Shown: in pieces, positions 16,294 through 24,093 of the stretch
Position numbering within the stretch: the stretch's first letter is position 1
How the letters are laid out: the number at the start of each line of letters is the position of its first letter
Source of the DNA: Flavobacteriaceae bacterium
GTDB lineage: Bacteria > Bacteroidota > Bacteroidia > Flavobacteriales > Flavobacteriaceae
Assembly (NCBI GenBank): GCA_002707025.1
Contig: PALG01000014.1
Span: forward strand, 1 to 64,000
Length of the DNA: 64,000 nt
Direction: 5' to 3'
Program-made: the position numbers and the translations under genes
The notes under the pieces: generated by a model
Database searches by the model: none
What the model saw: the letters and a program-made list of their open reading frames with translations, nothing else
What the model was told of the DNA's origin: nothing

Positions 16294-17082
16294 TCATTGG
16301 GCTTCGATCCTTATGGTTGGACCTAAGAATTTTGGGCCTTTCTTTAAAACAACATCCAAAAAAGCCTTGCCCCTTGCTAGATACTCCCTGAGATTTGTTT
16401 TAAGGGCAAAAGAACCTTTAATTTCCTTCGCATTAAATCCTATGGCCGATAGTTGGTGTTTTTCAGCTAAATAAATGGCTCGTTGGTTATGAAACTCTTG
16501 GGAAATAACGATTAGGGACTTTTGTCCAAAAATTTCCTTTGCACGAATCATAGAATCCAAAGTTCTAAACCCAGCATAGTCCAAATAAATACAGTCTTCA
16601 GGAATGCCAAGTTGTATTAGGTCGGTTTTAAAATCCAAAGGTTCATTATAGTCATGGCGACTATGATCCCCGCTTATCAAAAGAGCACAAATTTTTCCTT
16701 CAAAATATAAGATTGAAGCAGCTTCGAGTCGTGTTTTATAATACGGATTGATTCTGCCGTTTTTCATGTACTTACTTGTACCCAACAGTAAACCAACCGT
16801 TTTGGGTTCCAAATCGCTTACCTCATTAAATGTTTTTCCTTGAGCGGTATGGATTACTTCATAATTTGAAAAGAAAAGCAAAACGATCAAGCTACCAACT
16901 AATAATAGAAAACCTCTATAGAAAAGGATTCGAAGTCTTTTATCACGTCTATTCTGTTCAAGAGTAACATAAAATAGCCAGAAAGGTTTCACTGCATAAT
17001 ACATTATAAACCATGCGATTAAAGTGCCTATTTTACTAAAAAGGAGCGCAAGAATTCTTGCGCTCATAGAGTCCTTATTCAT
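16294..17082 (-). CDS. SanA/YdcF-like DUF218 membrane protein
   Basis: A 262-residue protein with N-terminal transmembrane segments (about residues 9-30 and 52-68) and a DUF218 domain: GLLLGTSKYMKNGRINPYYKTRLEAA, ALLISGDHSRHDYNEP, RTLDSMIRAKEIFG and VISQEFHNQRAIYLAEKHQLSAIGFNAKE. SanA of E. coli is linked to envelope barrier function and vancomycin resistance at high temperature. The ATG at 17082 overlaps the creD stop by 8 bases, so the two are translationally coupled in an envelope-stress operon. A start 60 bases upstream would lie fully inside creD and encode no membrane signal. Confidence 0.85.
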   Translation of the reverse strand: MNKDSMSARILALLFSKIGTLIAWFIMYYAVKPFWLFYVTLEQNRRDKRLRILFYRGFLLLVGSLIVLLFFSNYEVIHTAQGKTFNEVSDLEPKTVGLLLGTSKYMKNGRINPYYKTRLEAASILYFEGKICALLISGDHSRHDYNEPLDFKTDLIQLGIPEDCIYLDYAGFRTLDSMIRAKEIFGQKSLIVISQEFHNQRAIYLAEKHQLSAIGFNAKEIKGSFALKTNLREYLARGKAFLDVVLKKGPKFLGPTIRIEAQ

Positions 17083-18424
17083 TGCTCCAATCAATTTTTC
17101 GGGAAGCAAACATGACAATCGCCAGGATGACAAATAAGCCAATGCTACCCACTAGGAGGGCATATTTCTCCAATTGAATGATAACATAAATGAATCCGTA
17201 GAGCGATGCAAGAGAGGCTCCCACTAACATAGGAAAACGGAATCCTCTTAAGATAACCCTAGAGTATAATGTGATTAATCCCAAAACGGAAGTAGCTGCC
17301 ATCACATAAGCTTTAAAAAACGAGCTGTGTTCCGAAATGGAAATAAGCAAGGTGTAGAACATCACCAACGCTAGCCCAATCATTAAGTATTGAAAGGGAT
17401 GAATGTAAATTTTACTGGCCAATTGTATTAATAGGAAAACCAATAAGGTTAAGCCAATGACCATAAATCCATATTTGGCCGCCCGTTCACTTTTTTGATA
17501 TTCGTCTACGGGGATGATAAGATTGGCCCCAAAAGCAAAACCAGAAAGGTCGGGTAGGTTGTTAAAGAATTTCTGTTGAAATTGCCGATTGATCTGAAGG
17601 ACCTTCCAGGAAGCTTCAAATCCGTTTTGGGTAATATCCCGGGATCCATCTTCTGGCAGGTACCGTCCATCAAAACTAGGGGAGTGCCAATTCGATTTCA
17701 TTTGAGCTACGGTTTGTTTTCCAATGGGAATGAATTTTAAAGCTTCACTTCCATTCACTTTTAACGCTAAATGAAAAGGAATTTTTTCTTGTGCTGCAGA
17801 AAGGTAGTCGAAAGGTTTGGAGGCAATGGTATTTAAATATTCTTCCGAATATTGCGGATTTAGCGCAAGTGTTTGATTGGCAAGTTGAATTTCCAAGTTA
17901 TTTCGAATACCCTTCAAATTGGTGCTTTTTATGAAAACCGAAATCTTTTCCCACACTATATCTTCGGGAAGAATGTCGTTTTCCAAAAGATCAATTTTAG
18001 GGAAATACCCTTCTATGGAGAGGTCTGCAGTGAATACCACCGATTCATAAATACTGCGTTTTAAAGGTTCTTCTTTGGTGTTTACTTCAGATTGGATTTG
18101 AAGGTCGTCTGGAAAAAGGTAGGCATATTGAATGATTTCCTCCGTTTTGGTTTCATAGGACTTGCTATTTTCCAGGTATACTTTTTCCTTTTTGAAGGTT
18201 TTGTACGGTATTTTCAGAATGGGTCCCGAAATGATCACTTCATTTCCCCATTTGCTGTTGATTTCACGAACCACTTCTTCTTGTCGATAGGCCCTTTCAG
18301 AAATGAGGCTTTTTACAAATTCCAAAGGGATGAGTAACACAAACAATAAAATCCCTACGACCAGCATTCTAGCTGTAATGGAATTTCGTAACCAATTGGC
18401 GAATTTTCCTTTTTTTGTTTCCAT
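17075..18424 (-). CDS. creD: Inner-membrane envelope integrity protein CreD
   Basis: A 449-residue CreD-family protein. It has one transmembrane helix near residues 18-36 (MLVVGILLFVLLIPLEFVKSLI), then a periplasmic domain with SERAYRQEEVVREINSKWG and GPILKIPYK. A C-terminal block of about five helices lies at roughly residues 320-440. In E. coli creD is induced by CreBC and affects colicin tolerance and beta-lactam response. Here no CreBC is present: the gene lies between a Coq4-like gene and SanA/YdcF and downstream of a winged-helix regulator, an arrangement I have seen in other flavobacteria. Confidence 0.92.
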   Translation of the reverse strand: METKKGKFANWLRNSITARMLVVGILLFVLLIPLEFVKSLISERAYRQEEVVREINSKWGNEVIISGPILKIPYKTFKKEKVYLENSKSYETKTEEIIQYAYLFPDDLQIQSEVNTKEEPLKRSIYESVVFTADLSIEGYFPKIDLLENDILPEDIVWEKISVFIKSTNLKGIRNNLEIQLANQTLALNPQYSEEYLNTIASKPFDYLSAAQEKIPFHLALKVNGSEALKFIPIGKQTVAQMKSNWHSPSFDGRYLPEDGSRDITQNGFEASWKVLQINRQFQQKFFNNLPDLSGFAFGANLIIPVDEYQKSERAAKYGFMVIGLTLLVFLLIQLASKIYIHPFQYLMIGLALVMFYTLLISISEHSSFFKAYVMAATSVLGLITLYSRVILRGFRFPMLVGASLASLYGFIYVIIQLEKYALLVGSIGLFVILAIVMFASRKIDWSNE

Positions 18425-18434
18425 ATCATTGATT

Positions 18435-18923
18435 TTATAAGATTTTGGAGAATTTTTTTTCTGAAAATACCATCGCCCTCATCTCCTCAAGGGGTATGGT
18501 TAATAATTTTGAATAATCGTAATCGTGAAAATGATTCGCTTTTTTCCCCCGTTTGAAGGAGCGGATATAATACGGCAGGTACTCTGGAAGAATGATACTG
18601 CCTACTAGGATGACGGCTAGGGAGTAAGGGGTTCTTTTTCCATTTCCGAAGCATACGTATTGAAGCGCAACTTCATCTTCAGCTTGCGTGCCATAGCCCG
18701 TAAGTACATGATAAGCGTCATGCCGCTCCACTTTAGGAATGAGTTCAAAACCATTTTTTTGAAGAAACAGCCCTAGATGATAGCCAAAACTTTCTTCGGG
18801 ATAAGAGAGCAGTAATTCCTTCGTAACATTCCAGGCCTCTTTTTTCTTTTTAAAATGTTGGGTGTAGAACCGTTGTGATATTTCAAACAACCAAGCAATG
18901 AATTTTTTTCTGTTCAGTGTCAT
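18435..18923 (-). CDS. Coq4-like protein
   Basis: A 162-residue protein with the exact Coq4 metal-binding pattern HDxxH(x)11E: His68, Asp69, His72 and Glu84 within RHDAYHVLTGYGTQAEDEVALQ. Eukaryotic Coq4 organises ubiquinone biosynthesis and takes part in ring decarboxylation/hydroxylation, but Bacteroidota use menaquinone. The function here must therefore differ or remain open. It is the first gene of a unit with creD and sanA/ydcF, 10 bases upstream of creD. Its start is 6 bases from an operator-like sequence shared with the adjacent regulator unit, so it is probably controlled by that regulator. Confidence 0.75.
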   Translation of the reverse strand: MTLNRKKFIAWLFEISQRFYTQHFKKKKEAWNVTKELLLSYPEESFGYHLGLFLQKNGFELIPKVERHDAYHVLTGYGTQAEDEVALQYVCFGNGKRTPYSLAVILVGSIILPEYLPYYIRSFKRGKKANHFHDYDYSKLLTIPLEEMRAMVFSEKKFSKIL

Positions 18924-18945
18924 AAAGTACTTTGTATTTCAAAGT
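18924..18945 (-). promoter_or_regulatory. Operator-like repeat A upstream of the Coq4-like/creD unit
   Basis: The plus-strand sequence AAAGTACTTTGTATTTCAAAG plus T contains the palindrome AAAGTACTTT and the inverted repeat ACTTTG-N5-CAAAGT (18929-18945). The same arrangement with the same spacing is at 19864-19885, and both lie within 9 bases of a gene start. It is a probable binding site for the winged-helix regulator encoded at 18961-19251. Confidence 0.7.
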
Positions 18946-18960
18946 GAATGCGTAAAAAAA

Positions 18961-19251
18961 TTATTTCCGTATTAATTTCTCCAAGGCATCAATGTGTTTG
19001 GTAAAGGCTTGTTTCCCTTCTTTGGTGGCGCTGTATCGGGTATTGGGTTTTCGGCCAATAAATTGTTTTACCACTAAAATATATTCGGCTTTTTCAAGTG
19101 CTTTTAAATGGCTCGCCAAATTTCCATCGGTTACTTCCAACAACTCCTTCAAGCGGTTAAAATCGGCATCTTCATTGACCATTAAAATCGACATGATTCC
19201 CAACCGGATTCTATGATCGAAAAGTTTATTTATGTTTTCAATAATTCCCAA
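18961..19251 (-). CDS. Winged-helix transcriptional regulator
   Basis: A 96-residue ArsR/MarR-like protein (HTH_34 type): NINKLFDHRIRLGIMSILMVNEDADFNRLKELLEVTDGNLASHLKALEKAEYI, then a wing with FIGRKPNTRYSATKEGKQAF. No ATG precedes this core. TTG at 19251, five bases after the upstream gene stops, gives the usual family N-terminus (MGIIENINKLFDHR), so I choose TTG. Co-transcribed with the membrane protein upstream. The shared palindromes at 18929 and 19869 point to autoregulation and control of the Coq4-like/creD/sanA unit. Confidence 0.88.
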   Translation of the reverse strand: MGIIENINKLFDHRIRLGIMSILMVNEDADFNRLKELLEVTDGNLASHLKALEKAEYILVVKQFIGRKPNTRYSATKEGKQAFTKHIDALEKLIRK

Positions 19252-19256
19252 CGGCC

Positions 19257-19859
19257 CTATTTGTTTTCTTTCATATACATAATACTTCCATAGACGATGT
19301 GCATGACCCCAAATCCGAATACCCAAAAGTAAAACCCGTATCCAGGCAAGGCTGCGCAGATGAGCCCGGCCATAATTTCTACATACCCTAAATATTTGAT
19401 GTTTCCCACCGTATATTTGGAAGCATTTACCAGTGCCAATCCATAAAAAATAAGCATCAAGGCCGCTGTTAGGCCATAATGCTGACTGTTTAATTTTATT
19501 AAAATATAGATGCCACCCGTTACCAAAGGTATCAAAAAGTTGAGCAATAGCCGTTGGGTGGTATGATCCCAAATTTTGGCACGATCCTTTTTGGCTTTAT
19601 TACTGGTAAGCAAATAGGCAGTTACCACACTAAGTAGCGCTACAGCTATTAACGTGACCAATAACATTTTAAAGTTCCAACTGTGCAGCGTAATGTAGTC
19701 CCCTTCCGAAAAAAAATAGAAATAGGCGATCGCAGCACCCAACAAGGCGTAGGTTCCTGCAAAAATTCCCGAGAGTCCGCTCAAGGAAATAAAGCGGGAG
19801 GAACGGTTCATAAGATTCTTAATCTCACTGATATCTTTTAAATAATCCTGCTCACTCAT
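19257..19859 (-). CDS. Multi-pass membrane protein, probable regulator partner
   Basis: A 200-residue integral membrane protein starting MSEQDYLKDISEIKNLMNRSSRFISLSGLSG. A cytosolic N-terminal helix is followed by about six hydrophobic segments (around 28-50, 63-82, 106-122, 128-146, 156-174 and 176-193). An upstream in-frame ATG at 19922 would run through the operator, so 19859 is preferred. This membrane protein with the winged-helix regulator five bases downstream is a recurring flavobacterial pair. The membrane protein may sense or sequester, but no function is established. Operator B sits 5 bases before its ATG. Confidence 0.75.
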   Translation of the reverse strand: MSEQDYLKDISEIKNLMNRSSRFISLSGLSGIFAGTYALLGAAIAYFYFFSEGDYITLHSWNFKMLLVTLIAVALLSVVTAYLLTSNKAKKDRAKIWDHTTQRLLLNFLIPLVTGGIYILIKLNSQHYGLTAALMLIFYGLALVNASKYTVGNIKYLGYVEIMAGLICAALPGYGFYFWVFGFGVMHIVYGSIMYMKENK

Positions 19860-19863
19860 AATT

Positions 19864-19885
19864 AAAGTACTTTGAAAAACAAAGT
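19864..19885 (-). promoter_or_regulatory. Operator-like repeat B upstream of the membrane-protein/regulator unit
   Basis: The plus strand reads AAAGTACTTTGAAAAACAAAG plus T: palindrome AAAGTACTTT and exact inverted repeat ACTTTG-N5-CAAAGT (19869-19885). It matches repeat A at 18924-18945 in both arms and in spacing; only the 5-base spacer differs. Confidence 0.7.
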
Positions 19886-19952
19886 AAATGATTTTATCCA
19901 ATAAAATGGAATTTTTTGGCAATAATTTAGCAAATAGGAAAAATATCCTACA

Positions 19953-19989
19953 AAAAAGGGTTTTTCCCCTATAGAAAAAGGGTTTTTCC
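19953..19989 (+). repeat. Two 15-bp direct repeats at 22-bp spacing
   Basis: AAAAAGGGTTTTTCC occurs at 19953-19967 and again at 19975-19989. The 22-base period, about two helical turns, would place two protein-binding sites on the same face of the DNA. It resembles an activator or repressor site upstream of a plus-strand transcript. Confidence 0.65.
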
Positions 19990-20119
19990 TGTGTGGGATG
20001 CTATGTAATTTGTTGGATATTTGTTTTAGTTATAATGATATCATAACCATCAAGATTTCATACATGATCGGGTGAGAAATTAACTGGGGAGTTAAGGATT
20101 AGATCGATCATTTTAAAAG

Positions 20120-20140
20120 AGCCGTCATTTATTGATGGCT
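20120..20140 (+). terminator. Orphan intrinsic terminator
   Basis: AGCCGTCA pairs with TGATGGCT (one G-T pair) around TTTAT, followed by TTTTTT. No plus-strand gene ends upstream: the nearest annotated genes run the other way. It implies an unannotated short plus-strand transcript or early termination of the leader for the gene at 20293. Confidence 0.7.
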
Positions 20141-20292
20141 TTTTTTATGAAAATATTCACAGAAATAATTCGCTTCGTCGTTTATTTATGCATTTCATCA
20201 AATGTATTGGTAAATTACTTATAATCAGTCAGAAATAGGCTACATTTACAAACTATAATACATAAGTATATAACCCCAAATTACCACCAACC

Positions 20293-20901
20293 ATGAGAAA
20301 ACTAGCCCCTATTCTCGTTGCATTGTTTTCATGCTACTTTTCTACAGCTCAAGTAGGTATCAATACTACAGAGCCTTCCTCCACTTTAGATGTTAATGGA
20401 ACGATCCGAATTCGAAGCCTTTCCGAAGAACCTGAAAATGGCGAATTGGAATATGTGGCAGAGCGTATTGTAGGAATAGATGAAAATGGAAACTTCGTTC
20501 CTGTAGAAATGGGGGATAATGTGGTATTGGAAGATAATAAATTACGAGCAGTGGATAATGTAGCTAAGATTGGGGATATTCCTACTCTTGGACTTTCTAC
20601 CATAAACAACTTAAGTTTAATTATTTTACCCGGCGAGCCTAACGAGGACAAGTCGGTCATCAAAATACGAAGTCTTCTTGGAAACTCTATTATCACGGGA
20701 CTCCAAGCAGGTCAAGATGGACAGCAAATTTACCTTTACCCGGTAGATGGCGATATGCAATTGGTAAACAACAGTATACTTTCCTTGTTTGCTAATCGAC
20801 TTCAGCTTACGAGTGGTGTGATTAACGTAAAACAATACGAAATGATCCGCTTAATGTACGATGCAGAGATTCAGAAATGGGTCGTAATGAATAAAGAGTA
20901 A
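20293..20901 (+). CDS. Secreted VGINT-type protein of unknown function
   Basis: A 202-residue exported protein with signal peptide MRKLAPILVALFSCYFSTAQ. It is followed at once by VGINTTEPSSTLDVNGTIRIRSL, a hallmark N-terminus of flavobacterial secreted proteins that resemble phage tail-tip or fibre modules. The rest is beta-rich without catalytic motifs. It has its own promoter-like box (TACATTTA, 20241) and terminator. The protein at 44691-45164 carries a related IGIGTTQPDELLTVKG segment, so two members of this style lie in the window. Confidence 0.7.
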   Translation: MRKLAPILVALFSCYFSTAQVGINTTEPSSTLDVNGTIRIRSLSEEPENGELEYVAERIVGIDENGNFVPVEMGDNVVLEDNKLRAVDNVAKIGDIPTLGLSTINNLSLIILPGEPNEDKSVIKIRSLLGNSIITGLQAGQDGQQIYLYPVDGDMQLVNNSILSLFANRLQLTSGVINVKQYEMIRLMYDAEIQKWVVMNKE

Positions 20902-20927
20902 TTCCCCCGCAATTATTTTTAATTTGC

Positions 20928-20957
20928 AAAAGCCCCAGACTTAGGTTCGGGGCTTTT
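20928..20957 (+). terminator. Terminator of the VGINT-type gene
   Basis: AAAAGCCCC pairs with GGGGCTTTT across a 12-base loop and is followed by more T residues. It lies 26 bases after the stop at 20901. Confidence 0.85.
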
Positions 20958-21276
20958 TTTATCCCTGTATTTTCTTACTGAAGTAATATCTACTCCCAAA
21001 ATCTTTAGGAGTTCCTTTTTGTATAAAGGGCTAAGAGGGTTTGCTACCTTAAAATAAGCCGTTCCATTTGATAAGGAAGTACCCTGGATAAGGAAAGTGC
21101 CCATAAATGGATAAAGGGCTTCCCTGCGGGATTCGTAAGTTATTTGGAGGTTGTAGGGTAAAGACGTTAAGGGAGGTCTAGGGAGCTTAAAATGCTTCCG
21201 GTTTACTTTCGGGATAGCTTCTTCAGGAAGAAAAAGAAAAGATGAATTATTAACCGATACGTAATTTCACCGAAGC
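20958..21276. other. 319-base stretch without a convincing gene; possible gene remnant
   Basis: A minus-strand frame is open from about 21263 to 20919 and reads like protein (for example PYNLQITYESRREALYPF and YKKELLKILGVDITSVRKY). However, its only ATG is at 21104 and its last codons run through the terminator of the gene on the other strand. It might be the decayed 3' part of a gene once downstream of the histidine kinase. No RNA gene or repeat was seen. Confidence 0.35.
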
Positions 21277-23550
21277 CTATAAGATGGTTTTCTTCGGAAT
21301 ACTTTTCAGTATGGTATCAATAAACACATTAATCTTATAAGGCTTTAAGACAAAGCCATTCATAAGGTGATAAGAATTGTCGCCCACCACTTTCTCAAGC
21401 TCGACAGCCGTTAAGGCGAGTATAGGAATCTCGCTATTAAAGCCACGAATGATTTCCGTAGCTTCAAAACCGTTCATCTCGGGCATATTGATGTCCATTA
21501 AGATTAGATCGAACGATTCGTTTTTTACAAGCTCAATAGCCTCTGCACCGCTTCCTGCCACAGTGATGGAAGCCCCGTAGTTTTTTAAAGTCTTTTTGGT
21601 GACAATTTGGTTGATTTTGTTATCGTCTACTACCAAGATGCTAAAGCCTGCAAGGGCGTTTTCATCGATGGTTTCAGGAATGGGATTAAGGTTGGCGTTT
21701 TCTTCTACTTCAAAACGGATGGTGAAATCGACCTGGGTTCCTTTTCCAACTTCACTCTGTAAGGAAATGTCCGACTCATGGAGCTCCAACAGCTTTTTAA
21801 CAATAGGAAGCCCTAATCCCGCACCTTGTGAAATTTGCGAAATATTAAACTGGGAAAACTCGTTGAAGATTTCTTTTTGTCGTTCTTCGGAAATTCCTAC
21901 TCCTGTATCCACAATGGAAAAATGAACAGGGATTTGGTGATCGACAATTTCCCCTGAAGTTAATTTTAGGCTAATAATTCCATTATTGGTAAACTTGGTC
22001 GCATTCCCGATAAGATTGATTAGGATCTGTGAAATCTTCAAATCGTCCCCAATAACATATTCGGGGATGGTAGGATCCACTTCCACCTCGTAGGTACTGG
22101 GGTTTTGGGTGTTGATGTATTTGGACGATTCTATGGCATTGTGAACCAATTCCCTAATATTGAATTTAATTTGGTGTAGCTCGTCCTTTTTGGTGGTATC
22201 AATCTTGGTTAATTGAAGTACGTTATTGATTAACGACAAAAGGTAATTTGCCGAAAACTTTAAGGACTTCAGGTTCTCGTCATGACCTTTCAAATTTTTA
22301 TCCTTCATCATTAAGGAAGAGGTGCCAATAATTCCATACATGGGCGTACGAAGCTCATGCGTAATATTTGAGAATAATTTGGTCTTGGCTTTTGCAGACT
22401 CTTCGCTCTCTTCTTTGGCAATTAAATATTGTTTGTTTTTTTCGATGAGGTTTTTCAGAAGTCTTCTACGCTTTACATAAGAAATTAATAGGAATATGGT
22501 GGAAAGCAGTAAAATTCCACTGGCAATTTTTACCCAAAAAATGGTGGTTTCCCGTTTTGCGTTTTGCTGGTTTATTTCATTCTGAAGCTCTTTGGATTTA
22601 AGCTCCTGTTCATACTCGTTCAGCTTGTATTTTGCAGTAGCCGCTTGTATCGCAGCAATTTTGTCTACTTGGTATTTTTCACTTCGAAGGCTATCGGCTT
22701 TTTGTGTCCACCGATACGCTTGAGAATAATTACCATTTAATGCCGAGGCTTTGGCATAGTAATCATACCCCTCAATTAAAGGGTCTGTATAACCAGAATT
22801 TTGAGCCATTTCAATACCTTCTTTTAGTAATTTTATGGCTTTAGAAGGATTGTTCTTTAAGTATTCCAGTTTTCCATGGTTAATTTTGGCCACGGCCCGA
22901 TATGCTTCTACCATATCGTCGCTTACCAACTTATTGGTTTGCTGAACATAATATTCTGCTTCTGGAATGTTTTTTTGGTTGAGGTTTAGTTCGGCAATAT
23001 TAAAATTGATGATAAAAAGATGCGAGGTATCCTTAATTTGTTCTGCGATAGGAATGGCTTCCTTGAAAATTTTTATGGCCGGTGCCGCTTTGTCCTGTAA
23101 GGCATAAAAGTTTCCTAAATCAATTTGAGCGGTAATAAGACTTCTCGTAACATTATAGTTATCTTCCGAAAGGCTATCGATAGCAGCATATTGCTGAATT
23201 TTTTTTGCCTCTTCAATGGTTTCTTCGAAGATGCTTCGTGCTTGTAAAGTATCTTCAATCTTCATGAAGGAGTTCCCTATTAAGCTTGAAATAGAAAACA
23301 CCGTTTTATAGTCGTCTATTTCCCGAGCCAACTGGAGTACGTTTTTTCCAATTTCAATGGTTTTGTCGTAGTTGTTTTTATAAAATTCATTCCGAAGGTA
23401 TTTGCGGAGGGAATCTACTTTTTGTTGTTTTCTTTCTTTAACGGAAAGGGTGTCACTGTCTTTATTAGACACAGCTTTATTAGCTCCTGTTTGTGGAAAA
23501 AGGAATAGGGGAAATAGTAGAAAAAGAAGTCTAAGAGTAGTTTTTTTCAA
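21277..23550 (-). CDS. Hybrid sensor histidine kinase with TPR sensor region and receiver domain
   Basis: A 757-residue membrane kinase. It has signal peptide 1-20, a periplasmic helical region with TPR-like repeats (about 60-310), a coiled coil near 310-333, and a transmembrane helix at about 338-358. The HisKA domain has phospho-acceptor His398 in FSNITHELRTP. The HATPase domain has the N box at Asn516 (INLIGNATKF), the G1 box VDTGVGIS and GAGLGLPIV. A C-terminal receiver has Asp686 in LILMDINMPEMNG and Lys736 in LKPYK. No output domain or response regulator is adjacent, so the phosphorelay partner is encoded elsewhere. The signal detected by the TPR region is unknown. Confidence 0.93.
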   Translation of the reverse strand: MKKTTLRLLFLLFPLFLFPQTGANKAVSNKDSDTLSVKERKQQKVDSLRKYLRNEFYKNNYDKTIEIGKNVLQLAREIDDYKTVFSISSLIGNSFMKIEDTLQARSIFEETIEEAKKIQQYAAIDSLSEDNYNVTRSLITAQIDLGNFYALQDKAAPAIKIFKEAIPIAEQIKDTSHLFIINFNIAELNLNQKNIPEAEYYVQQTNKLVSDDMVEAYRAVAKINHGKLEYLKNNPSKAIKLLKEGIEMAQNSGYTDPLIEGYDYYAKASALNGNYSQAYRWTQKADSLRSEKYQVDKIAAIQAATAKYKLNEYEQELKSKELQNEINQQNAKRETTIFWVKIASGILLLSTIFLLISYVKRRRLLKNLIEKNKQYLIAKEESEESAKAKTKLFSNITHELRTPMYGIIGTSSLMMKDKNLKGHDENLKSLKFSANYLLSLINNVLQLTKIDTTKKDELHQIKFNIRELVHNAIESSKYINTQNPSTYEVEVDPTIPEYVIGDDLKISQILINLIGNATKFTNNGIISLKLTSGEIVDHQIPVHFSIVDTGVGISEERQKEIFNEFSQFNISQISQGAGLGLPIVKKLLELHESDISLQSEVGKGTQVDFTIRFEVEENANLNPIPETIDENALAGFSILVVDDNKINQIVTKKTLKNYGASITVAGSGAEAIELVKNESFDLILMDINMPEMNGFEATEIIRGFNSEIPILALTAVELEKVVGDNSYHLMNGFVLKPYKINVFIDTILKSIPKKTIL

Positions 23551-23653
23551 TATTGGGGCTAAGTTTGTTTACTGCAAAATAATAAAAAAAATATTTTTTT
23601 AGACATCTTAACCCGTTGATATTTAATATCTTTTTAACATCGAAGCAAACTTT

Positions 23654-24019
23654 ATGAATCCTGCGGAAAGTTATATCTTAAATCAGCCAGAACCCTACAG
23701 AAGTATCTTGCTGCATCTTCAGGCCATTATTGAAAAAGCCATACCTGAAGCAGAGTTATTGTATAAATGGCGATTGCCCTTTTATTATCTAAATGGGAAA
23801 CAAGCGTTTTGCTATATGAACTTTTCAAAAAAGTACGTGGATCTCGTTTTTTGGCATGGGGCACACCTCACTAGGCATACAGAACATTTGGTTTCTGATG
23901 GTAGGAAGCATATGAAGTCCCTTCGGTATAATCACTTGGAAGATATCAACGATCAAATTTTAATAGAGGTCCTTTTGGAAGCGTATGAATTTAGGGGCGA
24001 AAAATATTATAAATCTTAA
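23654..24019 (+). CDS. DUF1801 domain protein
   Basis: A 121-residue cytoplasmic protein of the DUF1801/YdhG type. It opens PAESYILNQPEPYRSILLHLQAIIEKAIPEAEL, followed by YKWRLPFYYLNGKQAFCYMNFSKKYVDLVFWHGAHL, the usual compact SHS2-like fold. Family members are of unknown function; some bind iron-chaperone-like or small ligands, but none is established here. It is divergent from the histidine kinase and 74 bases upstream of the S9 peptidase start. Confidence 0.85.
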   Translation: MNPAESYILNQPEPYRSILLHLQAIIEKAIPEAELLYKWRLPFYYLNGKQAFCYMNFSKKYVDLVFWHGAHLTRHTEHLVSDGRKHMKSLRYNHLEDINDQILIEVLLEAYEFRGEKYYKS

Positions 24020-24093
24020 TTTAGATTACTTTTCGGGATGTGGCTTTTTACCTTTCAATAAAAAAGATACTTTTACAATCCCAATACATTGTT

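Larger units (their letters stand above)
19886..20292. other. 407-base gene-free stretch with repeats and an orphan terminator
   Basis: No convincing ORF. It holds two direct repeats near 19953-19989, a plus-strand terminator at 20120-20140 that follows no annotated gene, and a near-consensus -7 box TACATTTA at 20241-20248 for the gene at 20293. The segment between the repeats and the terminator (about 19990-20120) could encode a small RNA. Confidence 0.5.

Noticed and set aside
19995-20075. A 25-codon ORF (MLCNLLDICF...) in the gap before the VGINT-type gene
   Set aside because: No start signal or family, and biased to chance composition; the non-coding RNA explanation is preferred.
20919-21104. 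A 61-codon minus-strand frame after the VGINT-type gene
   Set aside because: It runs through the terminator of the opposite gene, lacks a promoter and has no recognisable family; kept only as a possible remnant.
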